Below, piece by piece: positions 1-10,367 of a stretch of DNA of 64,000 nucleotides. Position numbers and translations under genes: made by a program. Source of the DNA: Sternotherus odoratus (Eukaryota > Chordata > Testudines > Kinosternidae); NCBI GenBank assembly GCA_032164245.1, contig JAVMKO010000003.1:37326890-37390889 (forward strand). Direction: 5' to 3'. Below the pieces are notes generated by a model that worked only from the letters and a program-made list of their open reading frames with translations, did not search any database and was not told where the DNA came from. The stretch's first letter is position 1. Each line of letters opens with the position of its first letter.

Positions 1-54
1 ACTATTGTAGAATACACATTAGTTATCTGAGAGTTATAACTATAAAGAGAGTAC

Positions 55-209
55 CTCATCTTCAATTTTGTCAGCATCTGTAAGAGGCTTGTATGCATCC
101 TTGTTTGGATGAAGTGCTGCTACAAATTCATAATAGTCTATGTACCCATCACCATCTCTGTCAAAGATATCTGCCACTGCGCTCATTTCAAGTCGGCTGG
201 TAGGGAATT
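55..209 (-). CDS. DST: DST exon: second EF-hand
   Basis: This 155-base exon encodes [15 protein letters not shown], then the calcium loop [12 protein letters not shown], then [20 protein letters not shown] up to KIEDE. Asp at loop positions 1, 3 and 5 and Glu at 12 are all present, so calcium binding is expected. In plakins the EF-hand pair precedes the GAS2 domain and modulates microtubule binding. Acceptor is TTTACAG; the first two bases complete the Lys codon begun in the preceding exon. Donor is GAG|GTACTC, which lacks the usual A or G at donor position +3-5 context, so it may be weak. The residues SRLEMSA favour DST over MACF1. Confidence 0.97.
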
Positions 210-267
210 CTGTAAACCAAAAACATTACCAGGAGGTAAACCTTATAGATTTTCAATACCATTAGAG

Positions 268-1071
268 CAGTGGTTCCCAACCTTTTTTTGGCCATGCATC
301 TCTAAACCTAAGCATCTCTAAAATCCTGATGCCCCCCCCCCCCTCGTGACATATAATTCTTATTATTCAAAAGGTGAACTCCTATTCACGTGGAGGAAGC
401 CTAAAAGACCATTAACTTGGTCTAAACAAGCTTCCAAAGAACATGGCATCCATGAAAGAAAAATAAAAGAACGAAAGGACAGTTGAAGTACTGAGGAAGA
501 AATCACTAAGAAATTGTTAAAAAAAAGAATAATAATATGAAGTGATATGAAAAAATAGCAAATAAAGATTCAAAACATATAATAGAGAACTGAAATGCAT
601 AAATATAAAATAATTTGAATGGAAGCTTTTTCTGTAATACTTTGATCATTTTAAGGAGACCGTTCATCATGGATAGCGGGTATGAAACCAAATTTTAAAT
701 ATTCCTCTGAATACTGACTAACTTTTTTCTTGCTTGCACTACTCATTTTATGCATAGGGTTTATGAAAGCAATAAATGTGAGAAAAACTTATGAAGTGAA
801 ATGCACTTTGATGGTTGTGATGATGGTGATACACCAGGCATGGGCAAAAGCGTGCACACGGGCAGATTGCACTTAAGTGCGAACGGTTTGCACTTGGAGT
901 GCAGAGCCCCTCCAAGCGGCCGCCAGGGGTGGGGGCATCAGCAGTATAATGAGGCCCCTAGAACCATAAGAAATGCAAAAAATTCACTGTTAATAACTCA
1001 TTCTCGAATTGCCCCCCTTAAAAATCAAATTTCCCCCCTGTGGGGCGTGTGCCCCACGTTGGGAACCACCG
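268..1071. mobile_element. Nonautonomous hAT-type DNA transposon, 804 bp, with 8-bp target duplication
   Basis: The element starts CAGTGGTTCCCAACC and ends with the inverted form ACGTTGGGAACCACCG. It is flanked by perfect 8-bp direct repeats CATTAGAG at 260-267 and 1072-1079. An 8-bp duplication and CAGTGG-type ends are the hAT signature. No transposase reading frame was seen inside, so it is nonautonomous. A C-run near 334-346 and a purine-rich middle are visible. It sits in a DST intron. Confidence 0.88.
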
Positions 1072-1983
1072 CATTAGAGGTATTGGATTTATCACAAATC
1101 TCAAATATTTTTAGCCAGTAATGACAGGTAATGTACACCAAAACACCAAGTACACTCAGAGAAAACAAATCTCTGAAAAGAGGTAGGCTGTCTCCAATGC
1201 TGGCTAGATTATGGATAATAATGAAGACATTAGTACATTTTTGGGAGAGAAGCCCAGTACTGAATGCGCCTAGCAACTGATGGGACGTTGAAAAAGCTTT
1301 CAAATGACATACAGTTCTACAGTCATGTAGCATGCTTGACCTTGAAAATGCAAATACCACCACAAATCAACAAGTCAAGTTGTTCCTGGGGCAATGTCAT
1401 ACAAGAATCTAAAGACAAATTAATCATTTAAAATGTAAGGCGTAAAAGCTTCTGATATGTTTTAAAAATGGAACTCTATAATCTGAAACCCTTCTTTGGT
1501 TGAGAACTCCTGCAGCAGCATATTCATTGCTCACTCACAGATTGTACAGGGAGATAAAGTATTACAATATGTTAAGCAAATAAAGTAAATTATTACAATA
1601 TACAAGCATGACTAGTCAACAGCAGTAGTGTCATGGACATTCAGCAACTACAGGCCTCCGCCACTTCGGCTCACAGGGTAGCTCTTTCAACTGATAGTAG
1701 TAGCAGGATCTTATCCTCAGAAGTGGGCCAATCATGTGAGGCAGACATGATCATACCATATACAGTATGTTACACACACCCCATGTTTCTGGAAGCTCAT
1801 CTGGATTATTTCAGGTGCAGAGGAGTTCTTATCTGCATAAGGGCTACCATGGTAGCCAGGTGCTACCAGCAGGGACAGAACCCTGATCCTTTGACATAAA
1901 AAGCACAGGTCTCCACCACCTGAGCAAAAGGAATTGGTTAGAAGTGGTAGGTTCTTATCTTTTATGTGGGCCAGCCACATGAT

Positions 1984-2008
1984 CACACACACACACACAC
2001 ACACACAG
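1984..2008. repeat. (AC)n microsatellite
   Basis: An uninterrupted run of CA dinucleotides of about 25 bases in the intron between the two EF-hand exons. Confidence 0.95.
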
Positions 2009-2265
2009 CCAGTGTATTACAGAAACACAACATAGGAACAATTTTTTTTTTATCATAATATGACTCGCTCAAGAAAGGAGTGTCTAAATTTTAACAATGT
2101 TTTCAAGTAAGGCAATTATTACCACTATACCTTTATCTCAGAGTGATGATTTCTTTAAAGGTAAAACTGATCTATTACCACATCAAGACTTACCTCAGAT
2201 ACAATATGTTGCCAATATATTAGATGCATCTCATAATCTCATCAGTAACCTAATTTAGAACTTAC

Positions 2266-2428
2266 TTGAAGAAAGAATTCCGTCAATAAATTCCTGCCTC
2301 GTTATCTTTCCATCCTGATCTTTATCAATCCTCCTAAAGAAGTCCATTACTCGAGATTTCTTATGGTTCATCCATCGCATATACTTTTTCCTCCAGATAT
2401 CAAAATCAAAGTTGGCAAATTCCCTCAG
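2266..2428 (-). CDS. DST: DST exon: end of rod and first EF-hand
   Basis: This 163-base exon encodes [19 protein letters not shown], then [14 protein letters not shown], the calcium loop [12 protein letters not shown], and FIDGILSS. It is the most conserved stretch in the window: it carries the spectrin-rod to EF-hand junction and the first EF-hand with Asp at 1, 3 and 5 and Glu at 12. Acceptor is CCTCTAG and donor CAA|GTAAGT; the exon ends after one base of the next Lys codon. FDFDIWRKK (Ile) is the DST form as remembered, where MACF1 has Val. Confidence 0.97.
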
Positions 2429-2742
2429 CTAGAGGAAAGAGAGATGAGAGATGTTTTTCAAGTTTAAATGAACCACTTACAGAATAAGTAACAGAGGTCA
2501 CATTGGCATGCTTTTAAATAACCGACTCTTTAAAACGCCCACATTTGTACTGAAATGGTTTTGATTCTATTCACTATTAAAATAGGACTAGCTGCTTATT
2601 GCATGCACATATCAAGGTGTTCCCATCTAACTAGACATCATATAACAAAAAGGTAAGGCTGGCATTACTATCGCTTTGTAACAGGAAATGCAGGGTTAAA
2701 CAAAAATATACATAGCATATAATATATATGCTCTCTGCTGAC

Positions 2743-2906
2743 CTCTTCTAGCCTATCCAAAGCATCATTCAATTTTCTTCTTCTTTCCAAGGCCAGAAGC
2801 CAGACTTGCTGCCATTTGCTGACTAATAGGTTTACCCTTGGATTCTTGGTTTCAATTTGTGCCTGTGTTCCTGATGGATACATGCCTGCTGTTTGGGAAC
2901 GTTTTC
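2743..2906 (-). CDS. DST: DST exon: last spectrin repeat, second half
   Basis: This 164-base exon encodes [20 protein letters not shown] followed by [15 protein letters not shown] and [19 protein letters not shown]. The first ~20 residues are a low-complexity linker; the rest is helices B and C of the last spectrin repeat, with the conserved Trp pair in KWQQVW. It starts with two bases that complete an Arg codon. Acceptor TTTAATAG, donor GAG|GTCAGC. It is separated from the next upstream exon by the 8.6-kb transposon-filled intron. Confidence 0.96.
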
Positions 2907-3573
2907 CTATTAAAACACAATACAAGTTAGCATAGGCTTATTTTTCTCCATGTCCCAAGCAATTTAAAACACAGCATATTTTCATGTGAATGATGATCGA
3001 CTTCTTTAAAAAAAGACTCTTTTCTGCAACAAATAATGAGCCAAATCCTGGTCCTCCCATTGTAATTAATGGGAGTTTTGCCATTGCCAGGGTAAGACAA
3101 AACGATGGTTAAAACACTTGAGCCTTCTGTACATAATACAGTAGACTCTCGATTATCCAGGATTGGATTAACCAGGATGTCAAAAAAAAAAATACGCGCA
3201 AGTCGCAGGGCCAGCTCTAGCTTTGCTGCCGCCCCAAGCACGCACACACACAAAAAAACCCACCAGGGTGCAGGGCAGCCACTGAACCAACACCCCCTCT
3301 CCCCGGCACAGAGTGGCTGGTGAACCAACTCCCACTCCCTATATTTCCTATGGATGGTGATTATCCAGGATTTACATAAGAACATAAGAACGGCCATACT
3401 GGGTCAGACCAAAGGTCCATCTAGCCCAGCATCCTGTCTACCGACAGTGGCCAATGCCAGGTGCCCCGGAGTGAGTGAACCTAACAGGTAATGATCAAGT
3501 GATCTCTCCCCTGCCATCCATCACCCCCCTCTGACAGACAGAGGCTAGGGACACCATTCATTACCCATCCCGG

Positions 3574-4932
3574 CTAATAGCTATTTATGGACTTAGCCTC
3601 CATGAATTTATCCAGCTCTCTTTTAAACCCTGTTATAGTCTTAGCCTTCACAGCCTCCTCAGGTAAGGAGTTCCACAGGTTGACTGTGCGCTGTGTGAAG
3701 AAGAACTTCCTTTTATTTGTTTTAAACCTGCTGCACGCCAATTTCATTGAGTGGCCCCTAGTTCTTCTATTTTGGGAACAAGTAAATAACTTTTCCTTAT
3801 TTACTTCCTCCACACCACTCATAATTTTATATACCTCTATCATATCCCCCCTTAGTCTCCTCTTCTCCAAGCTAAAAAGTCCTAGCCTCTTTAATCTCTC
3901 CTCATATGGGACCCGTTCCAAACCCCTAATCATTTTAGTTGCCCTTCTCTGAACCTTTTCTAGTGCCAGTATATCCTTTTTGAGATGAGGAGACCACATT
4001 TGTACGCAGTATTCAAGATGTGGGCGCACCATGGATTTGTATAAGGGCAATAAGATATTCTCCGACTTATTCTCTATCCCTTTTTTAATGATTCCTAACA
4101 TCCTGTTTGCTTTTTTGACTGCCGCTGCACACAGCGTGGATGCCTTCAGAGAACTATCCACAATGACTCCCAGGTCTTTTTCCTGATTGGTTGTAGCTAA
4201 ATTAGCCCCCACCATATTGTATGTATAGTTGGGGTTATTTTTTCCAATGTGCATTACTTTACATTTATCCACATTAAATTTCATTTGCCATTTTGTTGCC
4301 CAGTCACTTAGTTTAGTGAGATCTTTTTGAAGTTCTTCACAGGCTGCTTTGGTCCTTACTACTTTGAGCAGTTTAGTATCATCTGCAAACTTTGCCACAT
4401 CACTGTTTACCCCTTCCTCCAAATCATTTATAAATATGTTGAATAGGATCGGTTCCAGGACTGACCCTTGGGGAACACCACTAGTTACCCCTCTCCATTC
4501 TGAAAAAGTTCCATTTATTCCTACCCTTTGTTCCCTGTCTTTTAACCAGTTTTCAATCCATGAGAAGATCTTCCCTCTTATCCCATGGCAGCTTAATTTA
4601 CGTAAGAGCCTTTGGTGAGGGACCTTGTCAAAGGCTTTCTGGAAATCTAAGTACACTATGTCCACCGGATCCCCCTTGTCCACATGTTTGCTGACCCCTT
4701 CAAAGAACTCTAATAGATTAGTAAGACACGATTTCCCTTTGCAGAAACCATGTTGACTTTTGCCCAACAATTTATGCTCTTCTATGTGTCTGACAATTTT
4801 ATTCTTTACTATTGTTTCAACTAATTTTCCCGGTACGGACGTTAGACTGACTGGTCTGTAATTGCCAGGATCACCTCTAGAGCCCTTTTTAAATATTGGC
4901 GTTACATTAGCTATCTTCCAGTCACTGGGCAC
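3574..4932 (-). pseudogene. CR1 ORF2 reverse transcriptase, C-terminal 452 codons open
   Basis: An uninterrupted 452-codon frame carries most of the CR1 reverse transcriptase. Visible motifs include YRPVSLTSVPGKLVE, GFCKGKSCLTNLLEF, SGVPQGSVLEPILFN and the active-site FADDTK. The C-terminal half ends FKRELDKFMEAK. It is joined out of frame to the upstream segment at 4943 by a one-base insertion, so no full ORF2 protein can be made. It was probably inserted fairly recently, given the long open frame. Confidence 0.9.
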
Positions 4933-4942
4933 AGTAGCCGAT

Positions 4943-6320
4943 TTAAAAGGATAGGTTACAAACCCTCGTTAACAGTGCCGCAATTTCACATTTGAGTTCT
5001 TTCAGAACTCTTGGGTGAATGCCATCTGGTCCCGGCGACTTGTTACAGTTAAGTTTATCAAGGAGTTCCAGAACCTCCTCTACTGATACTTCAATTTGTG
5101 ACAATACCTCAGATTTGTCACCTACAAAAGACAGCTCAGGTTTAGGAATCTCCCTAACGTCCTCAGCTGTGAAGACTGAAGCAAAGAATTCATTTAGTTT
5201 CTCTGCAATGACTCTGTCATCTTTAAGTGCTCCTTTTGTATCTCTGTCATCCAGGGGCCCCACTGGTTGTTTAGCAGGCTTCCTGCTTCTGACATATTTA
5301 AAAAACATTTTGTTATTACCTTTTGAGTTTTTGGCTAGCTGTTCTTCAAACTCCATTTTAGCTTTTCTTACTACATTCTTACACTTTATTTGGCAGAGCT
5401 TATGCTCCTTTCTATTTACCTCACTAGGATTAGACTTCCACTTTTTAAAAGATGCCTTTTTCTCTCTCACTGCTTCTTTTACTTGGCTGTTAAGCCACGG
5501 TGGCTCTTTTTTAGTTTTCTGGCGTTGTTTTTTAATTTGGGGTATACATTTGAGTTGGGCCTTTATTATGGTATCTTTGAAGAGAGTCCATGCAGCTTGC
5601 AGGGATTTCACTTTAGTCACTTTACCTTTTAATTTCCGTTTAACTAACCCCCTCATTCTTGCATAGTTCCCCTTTTTGAAATTAAATGCCCCAGTGTTGG
5701 GCTTCTGAGGTGTTATTCCCACCATAGGAATGTTAAATGTTATGGTCACTATTTCCCAGCGGTCCTTTTATAGTTACCTCTTGAACCAGATCCTGCGCTC
5801 CACTCAGGACTAAATCTAGAGTTGCCTCTCCCCTTGTGGGTTCCTGTACCAGCTGCTCCAAGAAGCAGTCATTTAAAGTATCAAGAAATTTCATCTCTGC
5901 ATTTCGTCCTGAGGTGACATGTACCCAGTCAATGTTGGGATAATTGAAGTCTCCCACTATTATTGGGTTCTTTATTTTGACAGCCTCTCTAATCTCCCTT
6001 AGCATATCGTCATCCCTATCACTGTCCTGATCAGGTGGTCGATAATAGAGCCCTATTGTTATGTTCTTATTAGAGCATGAAATTACTATCCATAGTGATT
6101 CTATGGAACATGTGGATTCATTTAAGATTTTTACTTCATTTGATTCTACAGTATCTTTTACATAAAGTGCCACTCCCCCGCCCCCACGACCTATTCTGTC
6201 CTTCCGATATATTTTATACCCTGGAATGATTGTGTCCCATTGATTGTCCTCGGTCCACCATGTTTCTGTGATGCCTATTATGTCAATATCCTCCTCTAAC
6301 ACGAGGCACATTTCATTAAC
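4943..6320 (-). pseudogene. CR1 ORF2 endonuclease and linker region, frameshifted
   Basis: The upstream part of copy 1 ORF2 is in two overlapping frames (about 6320-5733 and 5749-4943). The first has the APE-type endonuclease motifs ETWW, YKIYRKDR, VGDFNYPNIDW and GNSDH. The second has the linker and fingers, ending near SPGPDGIHPRVLKELK. The frame change near 5740 is a small deletion relative to the usual CR1 reading. Confidence 0.85.
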
Positions 6321-9300
6321 CAGAATTATTTTTTTCCCTATCATCCTGGATAATCGAGAGTCTACTGTACTTTCCATTACTGGCCATACTTGTGAATTGG
6401 CACCAGCACAGAAAAATATTTATAAGTATTCCCACTGCAAGCAAGGTCTAAGAGTATCGCAGAACAAAGCGCCTCATTTTGGAGGCAGAGGTCGAGATAC
6501 AAAAATTTAAACCATCTCTTCACTTAAGGAGTCACTTTACATGAAACTTAGTCGGGAGACCAACTAAAATGTCATTTCATGCAGGATAGGAGAAAGGGAA
6601 CTCATTAGGTGGTGCTCTTCATAACTCATCAGTACTGTCTTGTGCTGCTAGGTATTTAATCTTTTGGATGAGGAGTCGGTAAAAAACAACAACCTCCCTT
6701 TACCAGCTAAAGACCATTAAAGGTGTCTTGGCACTTTTTTTGCAAGAGTTGGAGTGTTAAAACACAACACGGTTAAAAAAAAAAACTTTATGAGTGAAAT
6801 TGTCAAGGAAACCTCAGTCCAGCCTTTAATTTTGTTTCCACAATTTTGCATGTACAACTATTAGCACTCATATGTTGGCACACAATTGGCATATACACAA
6901 TTGGCATATATATGTTTTGCAGGTGTCAAATCTATATTTGAATTTACAAAAATCTACCATTAGCACAAGAAAGCACACTACACACAAAACTCGATGTATA
7001 AAATTAGCATCAGATCATAAAAATCAGCAGTAATGTGCTGAAATGAAGCAAAAATACTGGAATGCCTCATCAATGTTTACTGATAAATAAAAATAGTTTT
7101 TTGCTATTTTTCTAGTAAAGAAATCATATTTTCCCACTATGTGATAATGGAAAGCTACACTGATCATTTGTGGCAGTCGCTTGTAAAAGATTAAGAGGTA
7201 TTCAAGTCTTGTTGAAGAGAAATTAAAATAGTTCATTCTATATTTTGGGAAGGAATTAGTAAAAAATCAATTACAGTAGGTGTCATGTTTGTCTTGTTAT
7301 GTATGGGCACAATTAGCTACAAAGTCTGTTACCATAAGAACATAAGAATGGCCATACTGGGTCAGACCAAAGGTCCATCAAGGCCAGTATCCGGACCTCT
7401 GACAGTGGCCAATGGCAGGTGCCCCAAAAGGAATGAACAGACAGGTTATCATCAAGTGATCCATGCTCTGTTGCCCAATACCAGCTTCTGGCAAACAGAG
7501 GCTAGGGACACCATCCCTGCCTATCCTGGGTAATAGCCATTGATGGACCTATCTTCCATGAATCTATCTAGCTCCCTTTTGAACCCTGTTATAGTATTAG
7601 CCTACACAATACCCCCTTGCAAGGAGTTCAAGAGGTTGACACTGTGTTGCGTGGAAAAATACTTTCTTGAGTTTGTTTTAAACTGGCTACCTATTAATTT
7701 CACTTGGTGGCCCCTTGTCTTGTATTATGAGAAGGAGTAAATAACACTTCCTTATTTACTTTCTCTATACCACTCATGATTTTATAGACCTCTAGCATAT
7801 TCCCTTTTAGTCACCTCTTTTCCAAGCTGAAAAGTCCCAGTCTTATTAATCTCTCCTCATACAGAAGCTGTTCTCTATACCCCTAATCATTTTTGTTGCC
7901 CTTTTCTGAATCTTTTCCAATTCCAATATATCTTTTTTGAGATGGGGCAACATCTGTACACATTATTCAATGTGTGGGCATATGATGGATTGATAGAAAG
8001 GCAGTATGATATTTTCTGTCTTAATATCTATACCTTTCTTGATGATTCCCAATATTCTGTTCACTTTTTTGACTGCCACTGCACATTGAATGATGATTTT
8101 AGAGAACTATCCACAATGATCCCAAGATCTCTTTCTTGAGTGGTAACAGCTAATGTAGACCCCATCATTGCATATGTATAGTTAGGATTATGTTTTCCAC
8201 TCTGCATGACTTTACATTTATCAACATTAAAATTTCATTGCCATTTTGTTGCCCTGTCACCCAGTTTTGGGGGATCATTTTGTAGTTTTTCACAATCTGA
8301 CTGGGACTTAACTATCTTGAGTAGTTTTGTATCATCTGCAAATTTTGCCACCTCACTGTTTACCCCTTTTTCCAGATCGCTAATGAATATGTTGAATAGG
8401 ACTGGACCCAGTATAGATCCCTAGGGGTCACCACTATTTACCTCTCTCCATTCTGAAAACTGACCATTTACTCCTACCCTTTGTTTCCTATTTTTTAACC
8501 AGTTACCAATCCATGAGGAAACCTTCCCTCTTATCCCATAGTTGCTTATCTTGTTTAAAAGCTTTTGGTGAGGGACCTTGTCAAAGGCGTTCTGAAAATC
8601 TAAATATACTATATCCACTGGATTTCCTTTGTCCGCATGCTTGTTGACCCCCTCAAAGAATTCTAGGAGATTGGTGAGGCATGATTTTCCTTTACAAAAA
8701 CCATGTAGACCATTTCCCAACAAATTAGATTTATCTGTGTGTTTGACAATTTTGTTCTTTACGATAATTTCAACCCAATTTGTCCAGTACTAAAGTGAGG
8801 CTTACTGGCCCGTAGTTGTGAGGGTCACTTCTGAAGCCCTTATTTAAAAATTGGCATCACATTAGCTATCCTCCAATCATTTGGTACAGAAGCTGATTTA
8901 AATGATAGGTTATAGATGCCAGTTAGTAGTCCTGCAATTTCACACTTGAGTTCCTTCAGAACTCTTGGGTGAATACCATCAGATCTTGGAGACTTATTAC
9001 TGTTTAGTTTATGAATTTGTTCCAAAACCTCCTCTAATGACACCTCAATTTGGGACAATTCCTCCAGACCCAAAAAGAATGGCTCAGGTTTGGGAATCTC
9101 CCTCACATCCTCAATTGTGAAGATAGATGCAAATAATTAATTTAGTTTCTCTGCAATGGTCTTATCGTCTTTGAGTGCTCCTTTAGCATCTTGATCGTTC
9201 AGTGCCCTCACTGGTTGTTTAGCAGGCTTTCTGCTTCTGATGTATTTAAAAAAAAATTCTATTACTTTTAGTGTCTTTGGTTAGCTTTTCTTCAAATTCT

Positions 9301-9438
9301 TTTTTGGTCTTTCTAATTATATTTTTACACTTCATTTGTCAGAGTTTATACTTTTTTCTATTTTCCTCATTAGGATTTATTTTCCACTTTTTAAAGGAAG
9401 CCTTTTTGCCTCTCACTGCTTCTATTACTTTGTTATTA

Positions 9439-10367
9439 CAGTAAAACCCCGATTTAACGGACTTCGGATGCAACGGACAAAATTTATGAGCAAGTCCGAT
9501 GCATCCAAAATCCGTTTTTTCGGGGGCTGCCCAGCAGCGGGGACCCGGGCGGGCAGGCGGGCTGACAGCCCCCAGCTGCTGGGACCCGGGTGGGAGTTGT
9601 CAACCCGCCCGCCCGGATCCCAGCTGCTGGGGGCTATCAGCCCGCCCGCCCGGGTCCCAGCTGCTGGGGGCTGTCAGCCCGCCCGCCCGTCTGCCCGGGT
9701 TCCAACTGCTGGGACCTGGGCGGGAGCTGTCAGCCCGCCCACCCAGGTCCCGGCTGCTGGGACCCGGGCGGCATCTAGCAGCCCACCCGCCCAGGTCTCG
9801 GCTGCTGGGACCCGAGCGGCAGCTAGCAGCCCGCCCGCCCTCGTCCCAGATGCTGGGACCCGGGCGGGAGCCGTCAACCCGCCCGCCCGGGTCCCAGCTG
9901 CTGGGGGCTGTCAGCCCGCCCGCCCGCCCAGGTCTCGGCTGCTGGGACCCGAGCAGCAGCTAGCAGCCCGCCCGCCCGCCCGGGTCCCCGGCTGTTGGGA
10001 CCCGGGCGGGAGCCGTCAACCCGTCCGCCCGGGTCCCAGCAGCCAGGGACACGGGCGGGCGGGCTGCTAGCTGCCGCCCAGGTCCCAGCAGCCGAGACCT
10101 GGGCGGGCGGGCTGACAGCTCCCGCCCGGGTCCCAGCAGCCAGGGACCCGGGCGGGCGGGCTGCTGGCTGCCACCGGGCGGGCTTACTCACGGCTCCCGG
10201 CTGCCAAGTAAAACCTCGATATAACGGACTAATTCGGGCGAGGGGGGTGTCCGTTAAAGCCGAAAGTCCTGTTATTTAATAATTTAAAAAAATTATTAAA
10301 TAACGGACTTTCGGCTTTAACGGACACTCCCTCGCCCGAATTAGTCCGTTATATCGAGGTTTTACTG
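9439..10367. mobile_element. MITE A: TA-flanked element with GC-rich tandem core and long hairpin tail
   Basis: Begins CAGTAAAACCCCGATTTAAC and ends with the inverse of CAGTAAAACCTCGATATAAC; two mismatches in 25 bases. TA lies on each side (9437-9438, 10368-10369). The head to about 9520 has the inverted pair GATGCA / TGCATC. The core (about 9520-10200) is CpG-rich, made of permuted units such as CCGGGCGGGCGGGCTGACAG and CAGCTGCTGGGACCCGGG in both orientations; longer units recur with a spacing of about 135 bases (near 9795 and 9931). The tail (10207-10367) is a near-perfect inverted repeat with arms of about 78 bases and a short A-rich loop. No transposase frame. Confidence 0.85.
10207..10366. 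repeat. Long inverted repeat (hairpin) forming the tail of MITE A
   Basis: The left arm starts AGTAAAACCTCGATATAACG and runs to about 10285. The right arm is its inverse, from about 10290 to 10366, with one extra base in the left arm (TCCTGTTA versus TCCGTTA). The loop is a few A residues. The left arm contains an inverted copy of the element's own terminal repeat. Confidence 0.88.

Larger units (their letters stand above)
210..2265 (-). other. Intron between the EF-hand exons
   Basis: Noncoding. It contains an hAT-type element (268-1071, listed separately), an (AC)n run near 1984-2008 and a poly-T tract near 2041. No other gene-like sequence was recognised. Confidence 0.85.
3374..6320 (-). 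mobile_element. CR1 LINE copy 1, minus strand, 5'-truncated, ORF2 nearly intact
   Basis: The 3' end lies at the low coordinate, with the tandem octamer CATAAGAA typical of reptile CR1. ORF2 is visible in three pieces. The endonuclease part lies at about 6320-5733 (IIGITETWW, IVGDFNYPNIDW and SDHN motifs). The linker and start of reverse transcriptase lie at 5749-4943. The rest of reverse transcriptase lies at 4932-3574, with FADDTK as the catalytic Y/FADD box and DFQKAFDKVPH. Two frame breaks separate the pieces. One, near 4942, is a single extra T in a TTTT run. The other lies at about 5740. The element is 5'-truncated and sits inside the TA-flanked MITE at 3139-6367. Confidence 0.92.
3139..6367. 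mobile_element. TA-flanked Tigger/pogo-type MITE, split by a CR1 insertion
   Basis: The left end begins CAGTAGACTCTCGATTATCC at 3139. The right end (6343-6367) is its inverse, perfect over 25 bases. Both ends are flanked by TA (3137-3138 and 6368-6369), the Tc1/mariner-superfamily target duplication. A further ATTATCCAGGA copy lies at about 3361. Without the CR1 the element would be only about 260-300 bp and non-coding, so it is a MITE. The interior left part contains a CA-rich patch near 3240. Confidence 0.8.

Noticed and set aside
55..2428. MACF1 as the gene identity
   Set aside because: EF-hand region residues (SRLEMSA, FDFDIW) and the linker before the last repeat fit DST; MACF1 differs at these points as I recall.
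3587..5666. Plus-strand open frames of 80-215 codons
   Set aside because: They are antisense shadows of CR1 ORF2, which is on the minus strand with clear RT motifs.
9499..10191. Long proline/arginine/glycine-rich open frames on both strands
   Set aside because: They are the GC-rich tandem core of MITE A. Frames stay open in several phases because the repeats lack AT-rich stop codons; there is no sign of a real protein.
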